Origin: Vibrio mangrovi
GTDB lineage: Bacteria; Pseudomonadota; Gammaproteobacteria; Enterobacterales; Vibrionaceae
Reading direction: 5' to 3'
Assembly (NCBI RefSeq): GCF_024346955.1
Contig: NZ_AP024883.1
Location: 1,860,001 to 1,924,000 of the forward strand
Length of the DNA: 64,000 nucleotides
Shown: positions 14,621 through 24,142 of the stretch, one piece after another
Position numbering within the stretch: position 1 is the stretch's first letter
Layout of the letters: every line of letters begins with the position of its first letter
Translations under genes and position numbers: made by a program
The notes under the pieces: model-generated
Databases searched by the model: none
What the model saw: only the letters and a program-made list of their open reading frames with translations
Told to the model about the DNA's origin: nothing

Positions 14621-16519
14621 TTAACTAAGCATCTCAGCTCCAGGCTCTTCAGCTTCTTCCTGCTCTGAAGGTAATGAAGATTGTTTCTCCACGCTGAAAC
14701 GCCCGACAACCTGACAACGTCCCCGATCTTTGGCTTCATATAAACCTTGATCTGCCTCATTTAATAATTCGGCAACAGAATCTTTTCCAATCGATGAACT
14801 CACACCCAGACTGATTGTGACCTGACCTGTATGCCTGAAATGGTGCTCAGACACAATGGTGCAGAGCTTATTTGCCAGATGATACGCTTCCATATAATCA
14901 GACTGAGGACAAATCACTATAAACTCTTCACCTCCCCAACGGCCAATCTCATTAGGCTGGTTTAAAGAGTGCTGAAGCAAGTGCGTCATTTCTATCAGTG
15001 TATTGTCTCCGACCAGATGCCCGTGCTCATCATTGATTGCCTTGAAATAATCAACATCGATCAGGATGATGGCAAACTCCCTGCCAGACTTATCTGACTG
15101 AGCCAGATAACCCCGGAGCAATTCATCAATTTTCATCCGGTTATAAATCCCGGTCAGCGGATCCCTTTCTGCCATACGTTCAACGAGCTTTCTGTCTGTT
15201 CTGTCGGTAAAAATTGCCATATAACCGGTCAGATTCTGCATTTCATCAAATCTCGGGATAATTGATGTATGTAACCACAGCTCATCTCCGCCACGAGTCT
15301 GGCTATGGAGTTCGCCTTGCCACTGTCTGCCAGGCAAAAGTGTTCTGAACATTGAAAACTGTAACTGATTCGCAGCCAAAGGATGACTGAGCATGCCGTA
15401 GGATCGGCCGAGTAATTCAGTTTTCGCATAGCCGGTTAACTGCGAAAATGCGTCATTGCAACGTTGAATGCATCCCTGCTTGTCAGTGAGAACCACCGGT
15501 ACATACTGATCGATAATATCCAGACTTTCCTGACTTTCTACCGACAGCCTATTTAACATAATCTGACGGCGAGCAGTTTTCCATGCAATTAATGCCCCAA
15601 TCGGTACTGAAAACACGACCACGATAGCAATCAACAAAATGGCATATGTTGAACGTGGCATACCAAGTTCCTGCTCAAAGGCATCCTGAACCCGGTATGC
15701 CAGAGTTAATTGATCCGGCCCGGGAATGATATGTGACAGATGAAAAGTGGAAAACCCTATTGCCCTCCACATCACTAAAGATTTTGGTCTCGGTGTAGTT
15801 ACGGATGGTTGATTCTCACTTTCCCATGCATCTACCGGAACCTGATTCGAATATAAAACGTGACCATATTTATCCAGTAAATAGTTTTCAGCACCAGAGG
15901 GTTTCAGAAGTTGCCGCAATAAATTCCCGGTATCCAGTTTTGCAACAACGACACCAGCAAAACGGGAGTTAACAAAAACCGGCAGACCAACCTGAAGTGT
16001 CAGCTTTAACTCCCCTCTTGAATCAGCCAGTTTTGTGAGCCCGGAAAACCAGATATCGGTCGGTCTGGCTTTACGAAGCAGATGAAAGTCAGGAAATTGT
16101 GGTATCTCATAAGCAGACAGAATGTCAATCTTCACATTTGGAGGACCTGCTTTTACGAAATCTATTTGCGAGCTTCCGTTACTATCCAGAATAGTTAACT
16201 GATAAATAGCAGGCAGACTCTGAGTCACCTGTTGAATCATTGACCGGAGCAATATCTGATTTTCATGCTCCGGATGCACCATGAAATCATGTAAAACTTC
16301 ACTTTCCTGCACAAACTGAAGTGAGTTTTTCACCTGATTCATATAAAGTTCAGTATATTGCTCAGCTCTGGAAAAGAAAGACTTAGCATGGCTTTTCGCC
16401 ATTGTGTTACTTTGATTTTGGAAGGTAATGAGGATAACAAACGTAGAGGCCATTGAAATAATGACCCCGAAAATGAAGAAATAAAAAATGTGCTTAGTAT
16501 ATGTTTTCGACAGAGCCAT
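14621..16519 (-). CDS. Membrane diguanylate cyclase with Cache-like and PAS domains
   Basis: A 632-residue sensor that should make cyclic di-GMP from GTP. Membrane segments at about residues 12-32 and 292-314 bracket a roughly 260-residue periplasmic region of double-Cache size. A PAS domain follows (about 335-450; VVLTDKQGCIQRCNDAF) and then a GGDEF domain (about 455-610). The active-site loop reads GGEEF within RWGGEEFIVICP, a functional variant, and the metal-binding IDVDYFKAIND segment is intact. No RxxD inhibitory motif is obvious just before the loop (PNEIGRWGGEEF). It lies 80 bases from the DUF3634 gene on the same strand. The ligand of the periplasmic sensor is unknown. Confidence 0.9.
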   Translation of the reverse strand: MALSKTYTKHIFYFFIFGVIISMASTFVILITFQNQSNTMAKSHAKSFFSRAEQYTELYMNQVKNSLQFVQESEVLHDFMVHPEHENQILLRSMIQQVTQSLPAIYQLTILDSNGSSQIDFVKAGPPNVKIDILSAYEIPQFPDFHLLRKARPTDIWFSGLTKLADSRGELKLTLQVGLPVFVNSRFAGVVVAKLDTGNLLRQLLKPSGAENYLLDKYGHVLYSNQVPVDAWESENQPSVTTPRPKSLVMWRAIGFSTFHLSHIIPGPDQLTLAYRVQDAFEQELGMPRSTYAILLIAIVVVFSVPIGALIAWKTARRQIMLNRLSVESQESLDIIDQYVPVVLTDKQGCIQRCNDAFSQLTGYAKTELLGRSYGMLSHPLAANQLQFSMFRTLLPGRQWQGELHSQTRGGDELWLHTSIIPRFDEMQNLTGYMAIFTDRTDRKLVERMAERDPLTGIYNRMKIDELLRGYLAQSDKSGREFAIILIDVDYFKAINDEHGHLVGDNTLIEMTHLLQHSLNQPNEIGRWGGEEFIVICPQSDYMEAYHLANKLCTIVSEHHFRHTGQVTISLGVSSSIGKDSVAELLNEADQGLYEAKDRGRCQVVGRFSVEKQSSLPSEQEEAEEPGAEMLS

Positions 16520-16599
16520 GACATTGTTCTTATTCCTTTAGCCAATATAAAATCTAGCTCATAATCAAGGAATTGCAACATAAGGCAGGCTTATAATTT

Positions 16600-16917
16600 T
16601 TAATGCTTATTTCTTTTAGTGGCGTCTGATTTTTTCAGGTTACTGAAAGGAAAAACATTCCGAATGCGTTGCTGGGTATTCTTCGGCACCGAAGGAGAAA
16701 ATTTGAGCCGAATTCCCTCCCGACGCTGATACGCTTTCAGGTATCCGTCAAAGGGAGAATGATGGCCAATTTCACTCAGGTTATGTTTTAACGTCCCCGG
16801 CAGATGCCCTCTCACCTTGGCCATTTGACCATCTTTGAAATTTACATACAAAACTGGCCGATCGAGAACCAGCAACCAAAAAATCACTGCCGCAGCAATG
16901 ATAATGACGTACATCAT
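16600..16917 (-). CDS. DUF3634 family small membrane protein
   Basis: A 105-residue protein of unknown function with one N-terminal membrane segment (about residues 2-18, VIIIAAAVIFWLLVL) and a basic cytoplasmic part rich in Lys and Arg. I recognise it as the DUF3634 family common in Vibrio. It starts 16 bases after the matP stop on the same strand, so the two are probably co-transcribed. The linkage with matP invites a role connected to the terminus or division membrane, but that is inference from position only. Confidence 0.7.
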   Translation of the reverse strand: MMYVIIIAAAVIFWLLVLDRPVLYVNFKDGQMAKVRGHLPGTLKHNLSEIGHHSPFDGYLKAYQRREGIRLKFSPSVPKNTQQRIRNVFPFSNLKKSDATKRNKH

Positions 16918-16933
16918 GAGGCTACCCCCTTGA

Positions 16934-17383
16934 TTAATCAGATAATAGTCGGTTCAAATCTTCTTTCAGCGAGCTCATCTTCTGACTCGCCTTTTCCGTT
17001 TTAGATGCTTCACTGAGGAGATACTCAATTGCCTCAGATAAAGTACACCCTAATTCACTAGCACGATAAGACAGTTTTTCCCATACCCGATAATCCAGAT
17101 CAATTGACTTTTTCCGGGTATGAATCTGTTCAGCATTGTAATGCCTTTTTCGTTTCGCCCGAATCGCCTGCTTCAGTTTGTTATCCAGCTCAGGAGACAT
17201 ATGTTGCTCAATCCATTCTAAAACATGGACTGGTTCATGCTCAATGTTGTTTAATAACGAAACGGCATGGTCAACTTCACTTTTATCGATATAACGGGTG
17301 ATCTGAACACCTTCCTGATATCGGTGCATGAGGTACTGCCATTTCCATCCACATTCCAGATTTTCAAGTTGCTGGTATTTCAT
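16934..17383 (-). CDS. matP: MatP, Ter macrodomain organiser
   Basis: MatP binds matS sites, compacts the chromosome terminus and links it to the division apparatus through ZapB. The 149-residue protein matches the family in length: an N-terminal four-helix region starting MKYQQLENLECGWKWQYL, a middle segment with RKKSIDLDYRVWEKL, the ribbon-helix-helix DNA-binding part (about 105-130) and a C-terminal coiled coil. Four perfect matS sites and a dif-like site in the same window fit its function. A near-matS sequence (17413-17425, one mismatch) lies 30 bases upstream of the start, which could allow autoregulation. Confidence 0.96.
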   Translation of the reverse strand: MKYQQLENLECGWKWQYLMHRYQEGVQITRYIDKSEVDHAVSLLNNIEHEPVHVLEWIEQHMSPELDNKLKQAIRAKRKRHYNAEQIHTRKKSIDLDYRVWEKLSYRASELGCTLSEAIEYLLSEASKTEKASQKMSSLKEDLNRLLSD

Positions 17384-17412
17384 CTGATTGGTAACCTGCT
17401 GTCTTTAATGCG

Positions 17413-17425
17413 GTGACAGCGTAAC
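17413..17425. promoter_or_regulatory. Near-matS sequence upstream of matP
   Basis: GTGACAGCGTAAC departs from GTGACRNYGTCAC at one base. It lies between the divergent matP and lonH genes. One-mismatch sites are expected at about 0.5 per 64 kb, so only the position makes it notable. Confidence 0.3.
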
Positions 17426-17534
17426 CCATCATATGAATAACTGCAAATAGTTCATTGATGAATGAGATGTGAATCTGTTTTCCAGGTAACTTTTTCTATA
17501 TAATCTCTCATCTTTCAATTCATTCGAATATGCA

Positions 17535-19187
17535 ATGACAAATGATATATGGCGCTCTGTAACGCCTCAGTTTGACGACTACAGCACACAAATAACACAA
17601 TATCCATCCATCCAACCCGCTGATTTTATGTCAACCCAGCCCCGGCTCCAGTCGACTTTGCGTCGATTTACCGAGCTGAGCGGCCTGAGCCGATTACTGA
17701 TCATTCATGCACCGGACAACTCAGTTTATCGCCATATCATCAAGAATAGTCTCTCTGCACAGCTTCCTGAAGATGTACCGGTCATTACCAGTGAATCTCT
17801 TGAAACAGAACACATTTTTACCACAATCAAAGCACAGGACGGGCATCTTGTCAGTGAAATCTCCGGCCTGCTCGATAAGGCGGATGGTGGCTATCTCATC
17901 ATGTCGCCCAACTGGCTGATAAAAAATGCAGACCATTGGCCAATTCTGAAAAGTGTACTGTTGGGTGAAGAAATTCCGGCACTGAACTGTGATAAAAAAT
18001 CGCCATTACAGTATGAATGGTCTAAACGTTACGACATCAAATTAATACTGTCCGGAGACCGGGAACAGTTGGCAACTGTCGATTATATTGACGACGATAT
18101 TCGCAGTGGCTTATCCCTGTACACCGAAATTGAACTGGAACTGAAAGTTGATCCGGACAATCTAATCCGTTATTTTGCCTATCTGAAGTGGCTACTTCAG
18201 ACTTACCAGTATCCGGCACTTTCAGAGCATGCGCTCCGGTTATTACTGGCATCCGGTGTTCGCGAGACTGAAGATCAGCAGTACATTCCATTGTGTCTGT
18301 TCTGGCACAGAACATTACTGGAAGAGGCAGTGATGGAATCCGGTAATGATACCATTGAAGCTCAACATATTCAGTCTGCACTGGACAAACGTTACTATCG
18401 GGAGAGCTATCTTCCTGAACGGGCACTCAGCGACATTTTGAATGGTCAGGTACTCATAGAAACACAGGGGAAACAGATCGGTCAGGTCAATGGCTTAACG
18501 GTTATTGATATTGCAGGACATCCGGTTTCTTATGGAGAACCTGCCCGGATTTCGTGTGTCGTCCACTTTGGAGATGGTGACATCAATGATGTTGAACGTA
18601 AAGTTGATCTGGGAGGAAATCTCCATGCTAAAGGCATGATGATCATGCAGGCATTTGTCAGTAGTGCACTGGAATTAAATGCACCTCTACCCTATTCTGC
18701 TTCTATTGTGTTCGAACAATCATATAGTGAAGTTGATGGAGACAGCGCCTCTCTGGCCGAAGTCTGTTCGCTGGTCAGTGCGTTATCCAATATAGCCATT
18801 GATCAGCAAATCGCTGTCACTGGTGCCGTGGATCAATTTGGCCGGGTACAGGCTGTCGGAGGATTGAACGAGAAAATCGAAGGTTTTTATCACGTTTGCT
18901 GCCATCAGGGTTTGACCGGCAAACAAGGAGTGATATTACCGAAAACCAATTTAAGAAATCTGGCACTTCACCATACGCTAGTCAACAGTATACAGTCCGG
19001 AGAATTTCATATCTGGCCGGTATCAACCGTTGACGAGGCGATACCACTGCTTATGGGGAAACCGTTTCGTGGTAAAGATACAGAGAGTGTCATTCAAAAA
19101 ATAGCTGAAAGAATTGAACTATTCGAGCGTGGAGAGAATCCGGAAAATTTCTGGGAAAAACTCATGAACCGGTTAAATTTTTACTGA
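17535..19187 (+). CDS. lonH: Lon-related putative protease LonH/YcbZ
   Basis: A 550-residue Lon-family protein of the YcbZ type. The C-terminal S16 protease domain (about residues 330-530) has the catalytic Ser in EVDGDSASLAE (about 409) and Lys in GGLNEKIEG (about 452). The N-terminal half aligns in layout with the ATPase region but shows no intact Walker A: the expected loop reads HAPDNSVYRHI. YcbZ proteins are known to be Lon-like with a degenerate ATPase, and their substrates are unclear. It diverges from matP and precedes fabA by 66 bases, the conserved matP-ycbZ-fabA neighbourhood of enterobacteria and vibrios. Confidence 0.88.
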   Translation: MTNDIWRSVTPQFDDYSTQITQYPSIQPADFMSTQPRLQSTLRRFTELSGLSRLLIIHAPDNSVYRHIIKNSLSAQLPEDVPVITSESLETEHIFTTIKAQDGHLVSEISGLLDKADGGYLIMSPNWLIKNADHWPILKSVLLGEEIPALNCDKKSPLQYEWSKRYDIKLILSGDREQLATVDYIDDDIRSGLSLYTEIELELKVDPDNLIRYFAYLKWLLQTYQYPALSEHALRLLLASGVRETEDQQYIPLCLFWHRTLLEEAVMESGNDTIEAQHIQSALDKRYYRESYLPERALSDILNGQVLIETQGKQIGQVNGLTVIDIAGHPVSYGEPARISCVVHFGDGDINDVERKVDLGGNLHAKGMMIMQAFVSSALELNAPLPYSASIVFEQSYSEVDGDSASLAEVCSLVSALSNIAIDQQIAVTGAVDQFGRVQAVGGLNEKIEGFYHVCCHQGLTGKQGVILPKTNLRNLALHHTLVNSIQSGEFHIWPVSTVDEAIPLLMGKPFRGKDTESVIQKIAERIELFERGENPENFWEKLMNRLNFY

Positions 19188-19253
19188 TCGGAGTTGTTTC
19201 ACATACATCGGTTCACTAACATGCTGACTGTTGATATTTGGAGTAATAAATTA

Positions 19254-19772
19254 ATGCAAAATAAACGTGAATCTTATAATCGTGATGACCTTCTGGCATC
19301 AAGCAGGGGTGAGCTTTTTGGACCAGGATATCCGCAGTTACCTGCTCCCAATATGTTAATGATGGATCGTGTAACCAAAATGTCTGAAACAGAAGGTGAT
19401 TTTGGTAAAGGTTTGATTTTAGCAGAGCTTGATATTACTCCGGATCTATGGTTTTTTGACTGTCATTTCCCTGGAGATCCAGTTATGCCTGGATGTTTGG
19501 GACTTGACGCAATGTGGCAGTTGGTTGGTTTCTTCCTGGGTTGGGTCGGCGGTAAAGGCAAAGGCAGAGCTTTAGGCGTTGGTGAAGTGAAATTTACCGG
19601 TCAGATCCTGCCAGAAGCGAAAAAAGTCACTTATGAAATTAACATGAAACGTGTTGTCAATCGTAAACTTGTTATGGGTGTTGCTGATGGCCGCGTTTTG
19701 GTTGATGGAAAAGAAATTTATGTAGCAAAAGATCTGAAAGTTGGTTTGTTCCAGGATACTTCAACTTTCTGA
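19254..19772 (+). CDS. fabA: 3-hydroxydecanoyl-ACP dehydratase/isomerase FabA
   Basis: FabA dehydrates 3-hydroxydecanoyl-ACP and isomerises the product to cis-3-decenoyl-ACP, starting unsaturated fatty acid synthesis. The 172-residue product is full length, with the active-site His in FFDCHFPGDPVMPGCLGLDA (about residue 71) and the Asp at position 85. The start at 19254 (MQNKRESY) matches the family and has GGAG upstream; the longer in-frame extension is not supported. A terminator follows. Confidence 0.97.
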   Translation: MQNKRESYNRDDLLASSRGELFGPGYPQLPAPNMLMMDRVTKMSETEGDFGKGLILAELDITPDLWFFDCHFPGDPVMPGCLGLDAMWQLVGFFLGWVGGKGKGRALGVGEVKFTGQILPEAKKVTYEINMKRVVNRKLVMGVADGRVLVDGKEIYVAKDLKVGLFQDTSTF

Positions 19773-19807
19773 TACCAGATAATAACTAATAACGTTCAGT
19801 TGGTATA

Positions 19808-19834
19808 AACGGTTCACATACGAGCCGTTTTTTT
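19808..19834 (+). terminator. Terminator after fabA
   Basis: Arms AACGGTTC/GAGCCGTT pair over eight bases with one G-U, a six-base loop and a seven-T tail. Confidence 0.85.
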
Positions 19835-19871
19835 AATTATAAGAAAATTAGTTATAGTGCATTAGTTATTT

Positions 19872-19900
19872 CAAAAGAAAGCCCCTGCTGCAGGGGCCAT
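19872..19900 (-). terminator. Terminator after rmf
   Basis: On the minus strand GCCCCTG-CAG-CAGGGGC is followed by TTTCTTTT. It closes rmf. Confidence 0.82.
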
Positions 19901-19942
19901 TTTCTCATTGTATGGAGATACTATTGTATGTGGAATGTTTCG

Positions 19943-20116
19943 TTATTTATAGAGACCCGAACTTTTATCATCTCTGGCTTCACGCCAACCGCCCATCCAA
20001 TAGGAGCGAACATCCATCTGTTGATAAGGGCACTCTTCAGCAGAACGACCATTTAAACCCGCTTTATACCCCTGAGACTGTGCTCTTCCCAGACGATCCC
20101 GCTTTTGTCTCTTCAT
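19943..20116 (-). CDS. rmf: Ribosome modulation factor
   Basis: Rmf dimerises 70S ribosomes into inactive 100S particles in stationary phase or starvation. The 57-residue protein starts MKRQKRDRLGRAQSQGYKAG and contains the family blocks GRSAEECPY and GGWREARDD. The start at 20116 has GAGGA seven bases upstream; a longer frame adds 13 unsupported residues. It is a single-gene unit with its own terminator. Confidence 0.95.
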   Translation of the reverse strand: MKRQKRDRLGRAQSQGYKAGLNGRSAEECPYQQMDVRSYWMGGWREARDDKSSGLYK

Positions 20117-20287
20117 AGTAAAGTCCTCATACATTAACGATTCATTAACTGACAACTGTTACAAAAGTGTGGCTTTTTTATGACCACACCCTAAGAATCG
20201 CTCAATTAAGAATCAGACTCAAGCACAAAAAAAGGTCAGAATGAACGCAAATCCAAATCTGTGACTCAATCCTATTATTGACAAAAT

Positions 20288-21970
20288 TCATCGTCTCCGA
20301 CGGAACAAAAGCAGACTTAGCAGTGCCAAACCTGCACCACCGAAGGCTGCACCACTTCGCTCAATATTGCTCGACTCATATCCTCTGGCCCTAATGTCAC
20401 TATTAGTTGCATTCTCAATTGGAATCAACTTCACGGCAACGGTTGTTTCTACCTGATCACCGCTGCCACAAGTCGCATTATGAGCGGTTGAATCATATCC
20501 TCCGCTACATTTGATCGCTGTAGCAGCAATTACTCCGGCATCATTAATATCAGAGGCAGTCAGAATGCGGTACTGATTATTGTTGGAAGACACATTACCG
20601 TCATTGGTCAGATCATCAAGCAACCAAGCATGATTGGAGAAAATTCCCATTCTGGTCGAATTACTACCCGTTCCGTTATATGGATAGATAAAAGCACGTT
20701 TACGGCGCGGCTTACCGCCACTTTCCCGGCTGGATTCCGTATCTATCTGACCAACAATTTCATTGTAATTGTTAATCGCATTTGCATGACCACCGGCACC
20801 GGAAAATGAAATATTATCAGAAATAAATGCAACAGCTGGCGATGCAGCACTTACATCAGGAACAACAAACAGACGATTCACAGCCGAACCACCGGAAGGA
20901 CGGCTCCCTGTCCGTTTCGCCTCACCAATGGCAATCAGATTATTGTTAACGGCGGTTAAAACCGTATTACTGTATGTATAGTCACCACCAATCTCTACTT
21001 GAGCATCATTAATTTTCGTAGAAGTCCAGAGACTCGCAGTGGCATAATCAGAAGTATTGACTTTAAATACAGTTGCGTTCATGTAGTTGTTATCACTGTC
21101 ATAGGTGTTATAACCGACCCCGTAGATCGTACTCCCGTTAACGGTGAAATCACGCATGCTTCCCTGAGCAAGACGCTCATTTTTATTTACATTAACACCG
21201 GTTTCCCAACCAATTGCTACAGCAATACCATTGCTCCCCCAGATGGCAGCGTTTGAACTATAATAATTACCATAACTGTTTGTAACATTATTTGAAACAC
21301 TGCCGACAGTATAAGTACCGTCAGTTTTCCAGGCTCGGAATTTATCAAATGCTCCGGTAGGAGTCACAGTTGCTAACGCATTAACAGAAGTACGATTATT
21401 GCCAAGAGAACTCTGAATACCGATAGCATCCAAACTGCTTGTCAGACTATTGATTACTGTATTAGGTGAGTTATAAGAAACGCCACCTTCCACAAAAGCA
21501 GTTGCATTTACAGTTGTATCGCCAGTGAGTTCACGCTGCCACTCAGTCCAAAATGGTTGAGCCCATGCACCACATGTAGAATAAAGCAATTGACTTGAAC
21601 AATAATTCTCGAAATCGCTCAGTACCTGAGCATAAGAAAACGCATTATCCATTCCAAATGGAGCTTCTTCACGATAACTGAGTCCATCAACAGCCTGACC
21701 AGCCATCGTTTTCTGAAGACGAGTTTCCCCGGCAAGAGCAAAGCTTGAGCAGGACGTTCCACCAATGCTACCGGCAAGAAAACAGCTGTTAAAGTTTGTC
21801 GCAGAATTACTATCATTACTGGAAGGTTGAATTGCGACGCCAAAGGCACTTTGGTAGCTGCCTGAAGTGGTTGGACTCACCTCAACCACATTATAAAGGG
21901 CAGCATTAGCCTGGGTTGCCGCCAAAATAGATAGGGCTAATAACGTTATCTTCGTATTTGTTTGTATCAT
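20288..21970 (-). CDS. DUF3466 surface protein with GlyGly-CTERM-like tail
   Basis: A 560-residue exported protein of unknown function. The N-terminus is a signal peptide (TKITLLALSILAATQANA, cleavage near residue 23). The body is rich in Asn, Ser, Thr and Gly, as in beta-rich secreted proteins, with several Cys pairs. The C-terminus has a Gly-rich start (GAAFGGAGLA), a hydrophobic span LALLSLLLF and RRRR, the pattern of GlyGly-CTERM sorting signals processed by rhombosortase. I recognise the DUF3466 family, conserved in Vibrio at this locus. Its stop is 130 bases from rmf; its start overlaps the uup stop by one base, so it may be read with uup. Confidence 0.8.
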   Translation of the reverse strand: MIQTNTKITLLALSILAATQANAALYNVVEVSPTTSGSYQSAFGVAIQPSSNDSNSATNFNSCFLAGSIGGTSCSSFALAGETRLQKTMAGQAVDGLSYREEAPFGMDNAFSYAQVLSDFENYCSSQLLYSTCGAWAQPFWTEWQRELTGDTTVNATAFVEGGVSYNSPNTVINSLTSSLDAIGIQSSLGNNRTSVNALATVTPTGAFDKFRAWKTDGTYTVGSVSNNVTNSYGNYYSSNAAIWGSNGIAVAIGWETGVNVNKNERLAQGSMRDFTVNGSTIYGVGYNTYDSDNNYMNATVFKVNTSDYATASLWTSTKINDAQVEIGGDYTYSNTVLTAVNNNLIAIGEAKRTGSRPSGGSAVNRLFVVPDVSAASPAVAFISDNISFSGAGGHANAINNYNEIVGQIDTESSRESGGKPRRKRAFIYPYNGTGSNSTRMGIFSNHAWLLDDLTNDGNVSSNNNQYRILTASDINDAGVIAATAIKCSGGYDSTAHNATCGSGDQVETTVAVKLIPIENATNSDIRARGYESSNIERSGAAFGGAGLALLSLLLFRRRR

Positions 21971-23916
21971 TATAATTTACTGTCCTGTTGTAATGCTTCA
22001 AGCTCTTCCCATCGTTCAAATGCCAGCTCAAGCTCTGCTTCTGCCGCAGTTAACCGATCCAGAATGGGTTGAGTCTGTTCCACGCTCTGCGTAAAAAAGT
22101 CTGCACTGTTAACCTTCTCCTGAAGGCTACCTATCTCTTGTTCCAGAGTCTCAAGCCTTTCCGGAAGTGATTCCAGTTCACGCTGCTGCTTATAGGATAA
22201 CTTTTTACCTTTATTAGTTTTAGCCGGAGTATTCGTTTTAGTCGATGATGCTGCCTTATCCGGAGAAATTTCCGAATCCGAAGTTTTACTCCCGATAGCC
22301 TCTTTTCTCGTTTCTAATACTTGCCGCCGCTGTTGTTGAGCATCATGATACCCACCAACAAATTCTTCAATTCGGCCATTACCTTCAAAAATCCAGCTCG
22401 TGGTCACTGTGTTATCGACAAAATGACGATCATGGCTGACTAAAAGCAATGTACCCTGATAATTGGCAAGTAAATCTTCCAAAAGTTCCAGAGTTTCGAT
22501 ATCTAAATCATTTGTCGGTTCATCCAGCACCAAAAGGTTGTTGGGACGAAGAAAGATCCGAGCCAGCAACAAACGATTTTTTTCACCACCAGACAGTGCT
22601 TTAACCGGCGTTCTTGCCCGCTTCGGAGAAAAAAGAAAATCTTGCAGGTAACTTAGAGCATGACGCTGGCGGCCGCCAACCATCACTTCCTGCTTCCCGT
22701 CAGCCAGATTGTCCATCACAGTTTTTTCCGGATCCAGCTTTTCCCGATACTGATCAAAATAGGCAACTTCCAGTTTTGTCCCACAATGTAAACGACCACC
22801 CGTCGGCTGAAGTTGTCCCAATAACAATTTCAACAGTGTGCTCTTACCGCAACCATTCGGACCAATCAACGCAATCCGATCGCCACGCATTACATTAAAA
22901 CTAAACTTATCAATAATACACTGACCATCAATTTCGTAACAAAGATTTTCTGCCTCAAATACAATCTTTCCGGAACGAACTGTATCATCAAGTTGCAGGT
23001 TTACTTTCCCCTGTACATCTCGTCGTTCACTCCGCTCCTGACGAAGCTTTTTCAGTGCTCTCACCCGCCCTTCATTCCGGGTTCTGCGGGCTTTAATGCC
23101 CTGACGTATCCAGACTTCTTCCTGAGCCAGTTTCTTATCGAATTCTGCATTTTGCAGTTCTTCTACCCGTAAAACTTCTTCTTTTTCCGTCAGATACTGG
23201 TCATAACTAGCTGGGAATGAAACAAGTTTTCCCCGATCAAGATCCACAATCCTCGTAGCCATAGACTGAATGAAACTACGGTCATGAGAAATGAAGATGA
23301 TCGATCCTTTGAAATCTTTCAGAAAACTCTCCAGCCACTCAATCGTTGTAACATCCAGATGGTTCGTTGGTTCATCAAGCAGCAATACATCCGGATCACA
23401 GACAAGAGCCCGAGCCAGTGCAGCTTTACGCTGCCATCCTCCGGACAAATCAGTCAACAGAGTATGTCCATCCAGATTCAGTGACGCCAGTACGTTTTTA
23501 ATCCGATCATCAAAACGCCACGCATCACTGTGGTCCAGTTTCTCCTGAACCTGTGCCAGCCGGGAAATATTCTGTTCACTCGGATCACTTTCTACTTTCT
23601 CCAGCAATTCTTGATAAAGTTGTAAATGTTTTCCGACATCAGCAAGACCATCAGCAACGTACTCAAATACTGTTCCTTCCTGATCTCTGGGAGGATCCTG
23701 CTCCAGACGCGATACAACTACATCCTGAGTCACCGTCATCTTTCCATCATCCAGATGAATTTCTCCATCGAGAACCTTCATCAAGGTTGACTTACCGGTG
23801 CCATTTCTGCCAACCAGACAGACACGTTCATTTTCTTGCAGAGAAAAATCAATGTGATCCAGTAACGGATGATCACCAAACGCTAAATATCCGCTATGAA
23901 TACTTATTAATGCCAT
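21970..23916 (-). CDS. uup: Uup, ABC-F family ATPase
   Basis: Uup is a soluble ABC-F ATPase without membrane spans, linked to ribosome function and to DNA branch handling. The 648-residue protein has two nucleotide-binding domains: GRNGTGKST, LSGGWQRKAA and LLLDEPTNHLD in the first; GPNGCGKST, LSGGEKNRL and LVLDEPTNDLD in the second. A linker rich in Arg and Glu lies between them, and a C-terminal coiled coil (about 565-645) diagnostic of Uup follows. It overlaps the 3' end of the upstream thioredoxin-fold gene by 23 bases. Confidence 0.95.
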   Translation of the reverse strand: MALISIHSGYLAFGDHPLLDHIDFSLQENERVCLVGRNGTGKSTLMKVLDGEIHLDDGKMTVTQDVVVSRLEQDPPRDQEGTVFEYVADGLADVGKHLQLYQELLEKVESDPSEQNISRLAQVQEKLDHSDAWRFDDRIKNVLASLNLDGHTLLTDLSGGWQRKAALARALVCDPDVLLLDEPTNHLDVTTIEWLESFLKDFKGSIIFISHDRSFIQSMATRIVDLDRGKLVSFPASYDQYLTEKEEVLRVEELQNAEFDKKLAQEEVWIRQGIKARRTRNEGRVRALKKLRQERSERRDVQGKVNLQLDDTVRSGKIVFEAENLCYEIDGQCIIDKFSFNVMRGDRIALIGPNGCGKSTLLKLLLGQLQPTGGRLHCGTKLEVAYFDQYREKLDPEKTVMDNLADGKQEVMVGGRQRHALSYLQDFLFSPKRARTPVKALSGGEKNRLLLARIFLRPNNLLVLDEPTNDLDIETLELLEDLLANYQGTLLLVSHDRHFVDNTVTTSWIFEGNGRIEEFVGGYHDAQQQRRQVLETRKEAIGSKTSDSEISPDKAASSTKTNTPAKTNKGKKLSYKQQRELESLPERLETLEQEIGSLQEKVNSADFFTQSVEQTQPILDRLTAAEAELELAFERWEELEALQQDSKL

Positions 23917-24136
23917 GAGCTTCTAACCAAATCTTTAATTCTGTGAGTGAGAACGGCCAGTTCAATTCCTGATCCTGAAATCTGAAGACCGGAATCGTGA
24001 CACCGTAACGATCATATAATGTTTTATCACCAGCAATATCAATCTGTTGTACCAACTCCGCAACACCTGCTTCAACAGCCAAAGCAAAAGCCTGCTCACA
24101 AAGATGACAATACTGTGTGCCGTAGAGAATAAGCAA
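23894..24136 (-). CDS. Glutaredoxin-like thioredoxin-fold protein
   Basis: An 80-residue thioredoxin-fold protein of the glutaredoxin-like DUF836 type. The redox motif is YCHLC (C9-x2-C12) after the first strand, and the cis-proline is in GVTIPVF (about residue 49). It may reduce disulfides, but its partner is unknown. It lies between rlmL and uup, six bases after rlmL and overlapping uup by 23 bases, so the three genes form one transcription unit. Confidence 0.88.
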   Translation of the reverse strand: MLILYGTQYCHLCEQAFALAVEAGVAELVQQIDIAGDKTLYDRYGVTIPVFRFQDQELNWPFSLTELKIWLEAHGINKYS

Positions 24137-24142
24137 AATCAG

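Noticed and set aside
14572..19865. Shared AGTTATAGTGCAT near 14572 and 19851 as a repeat pair
   Set aside because: A 13-base match between two AT-rich places is expected by chance many times in 64 kb.
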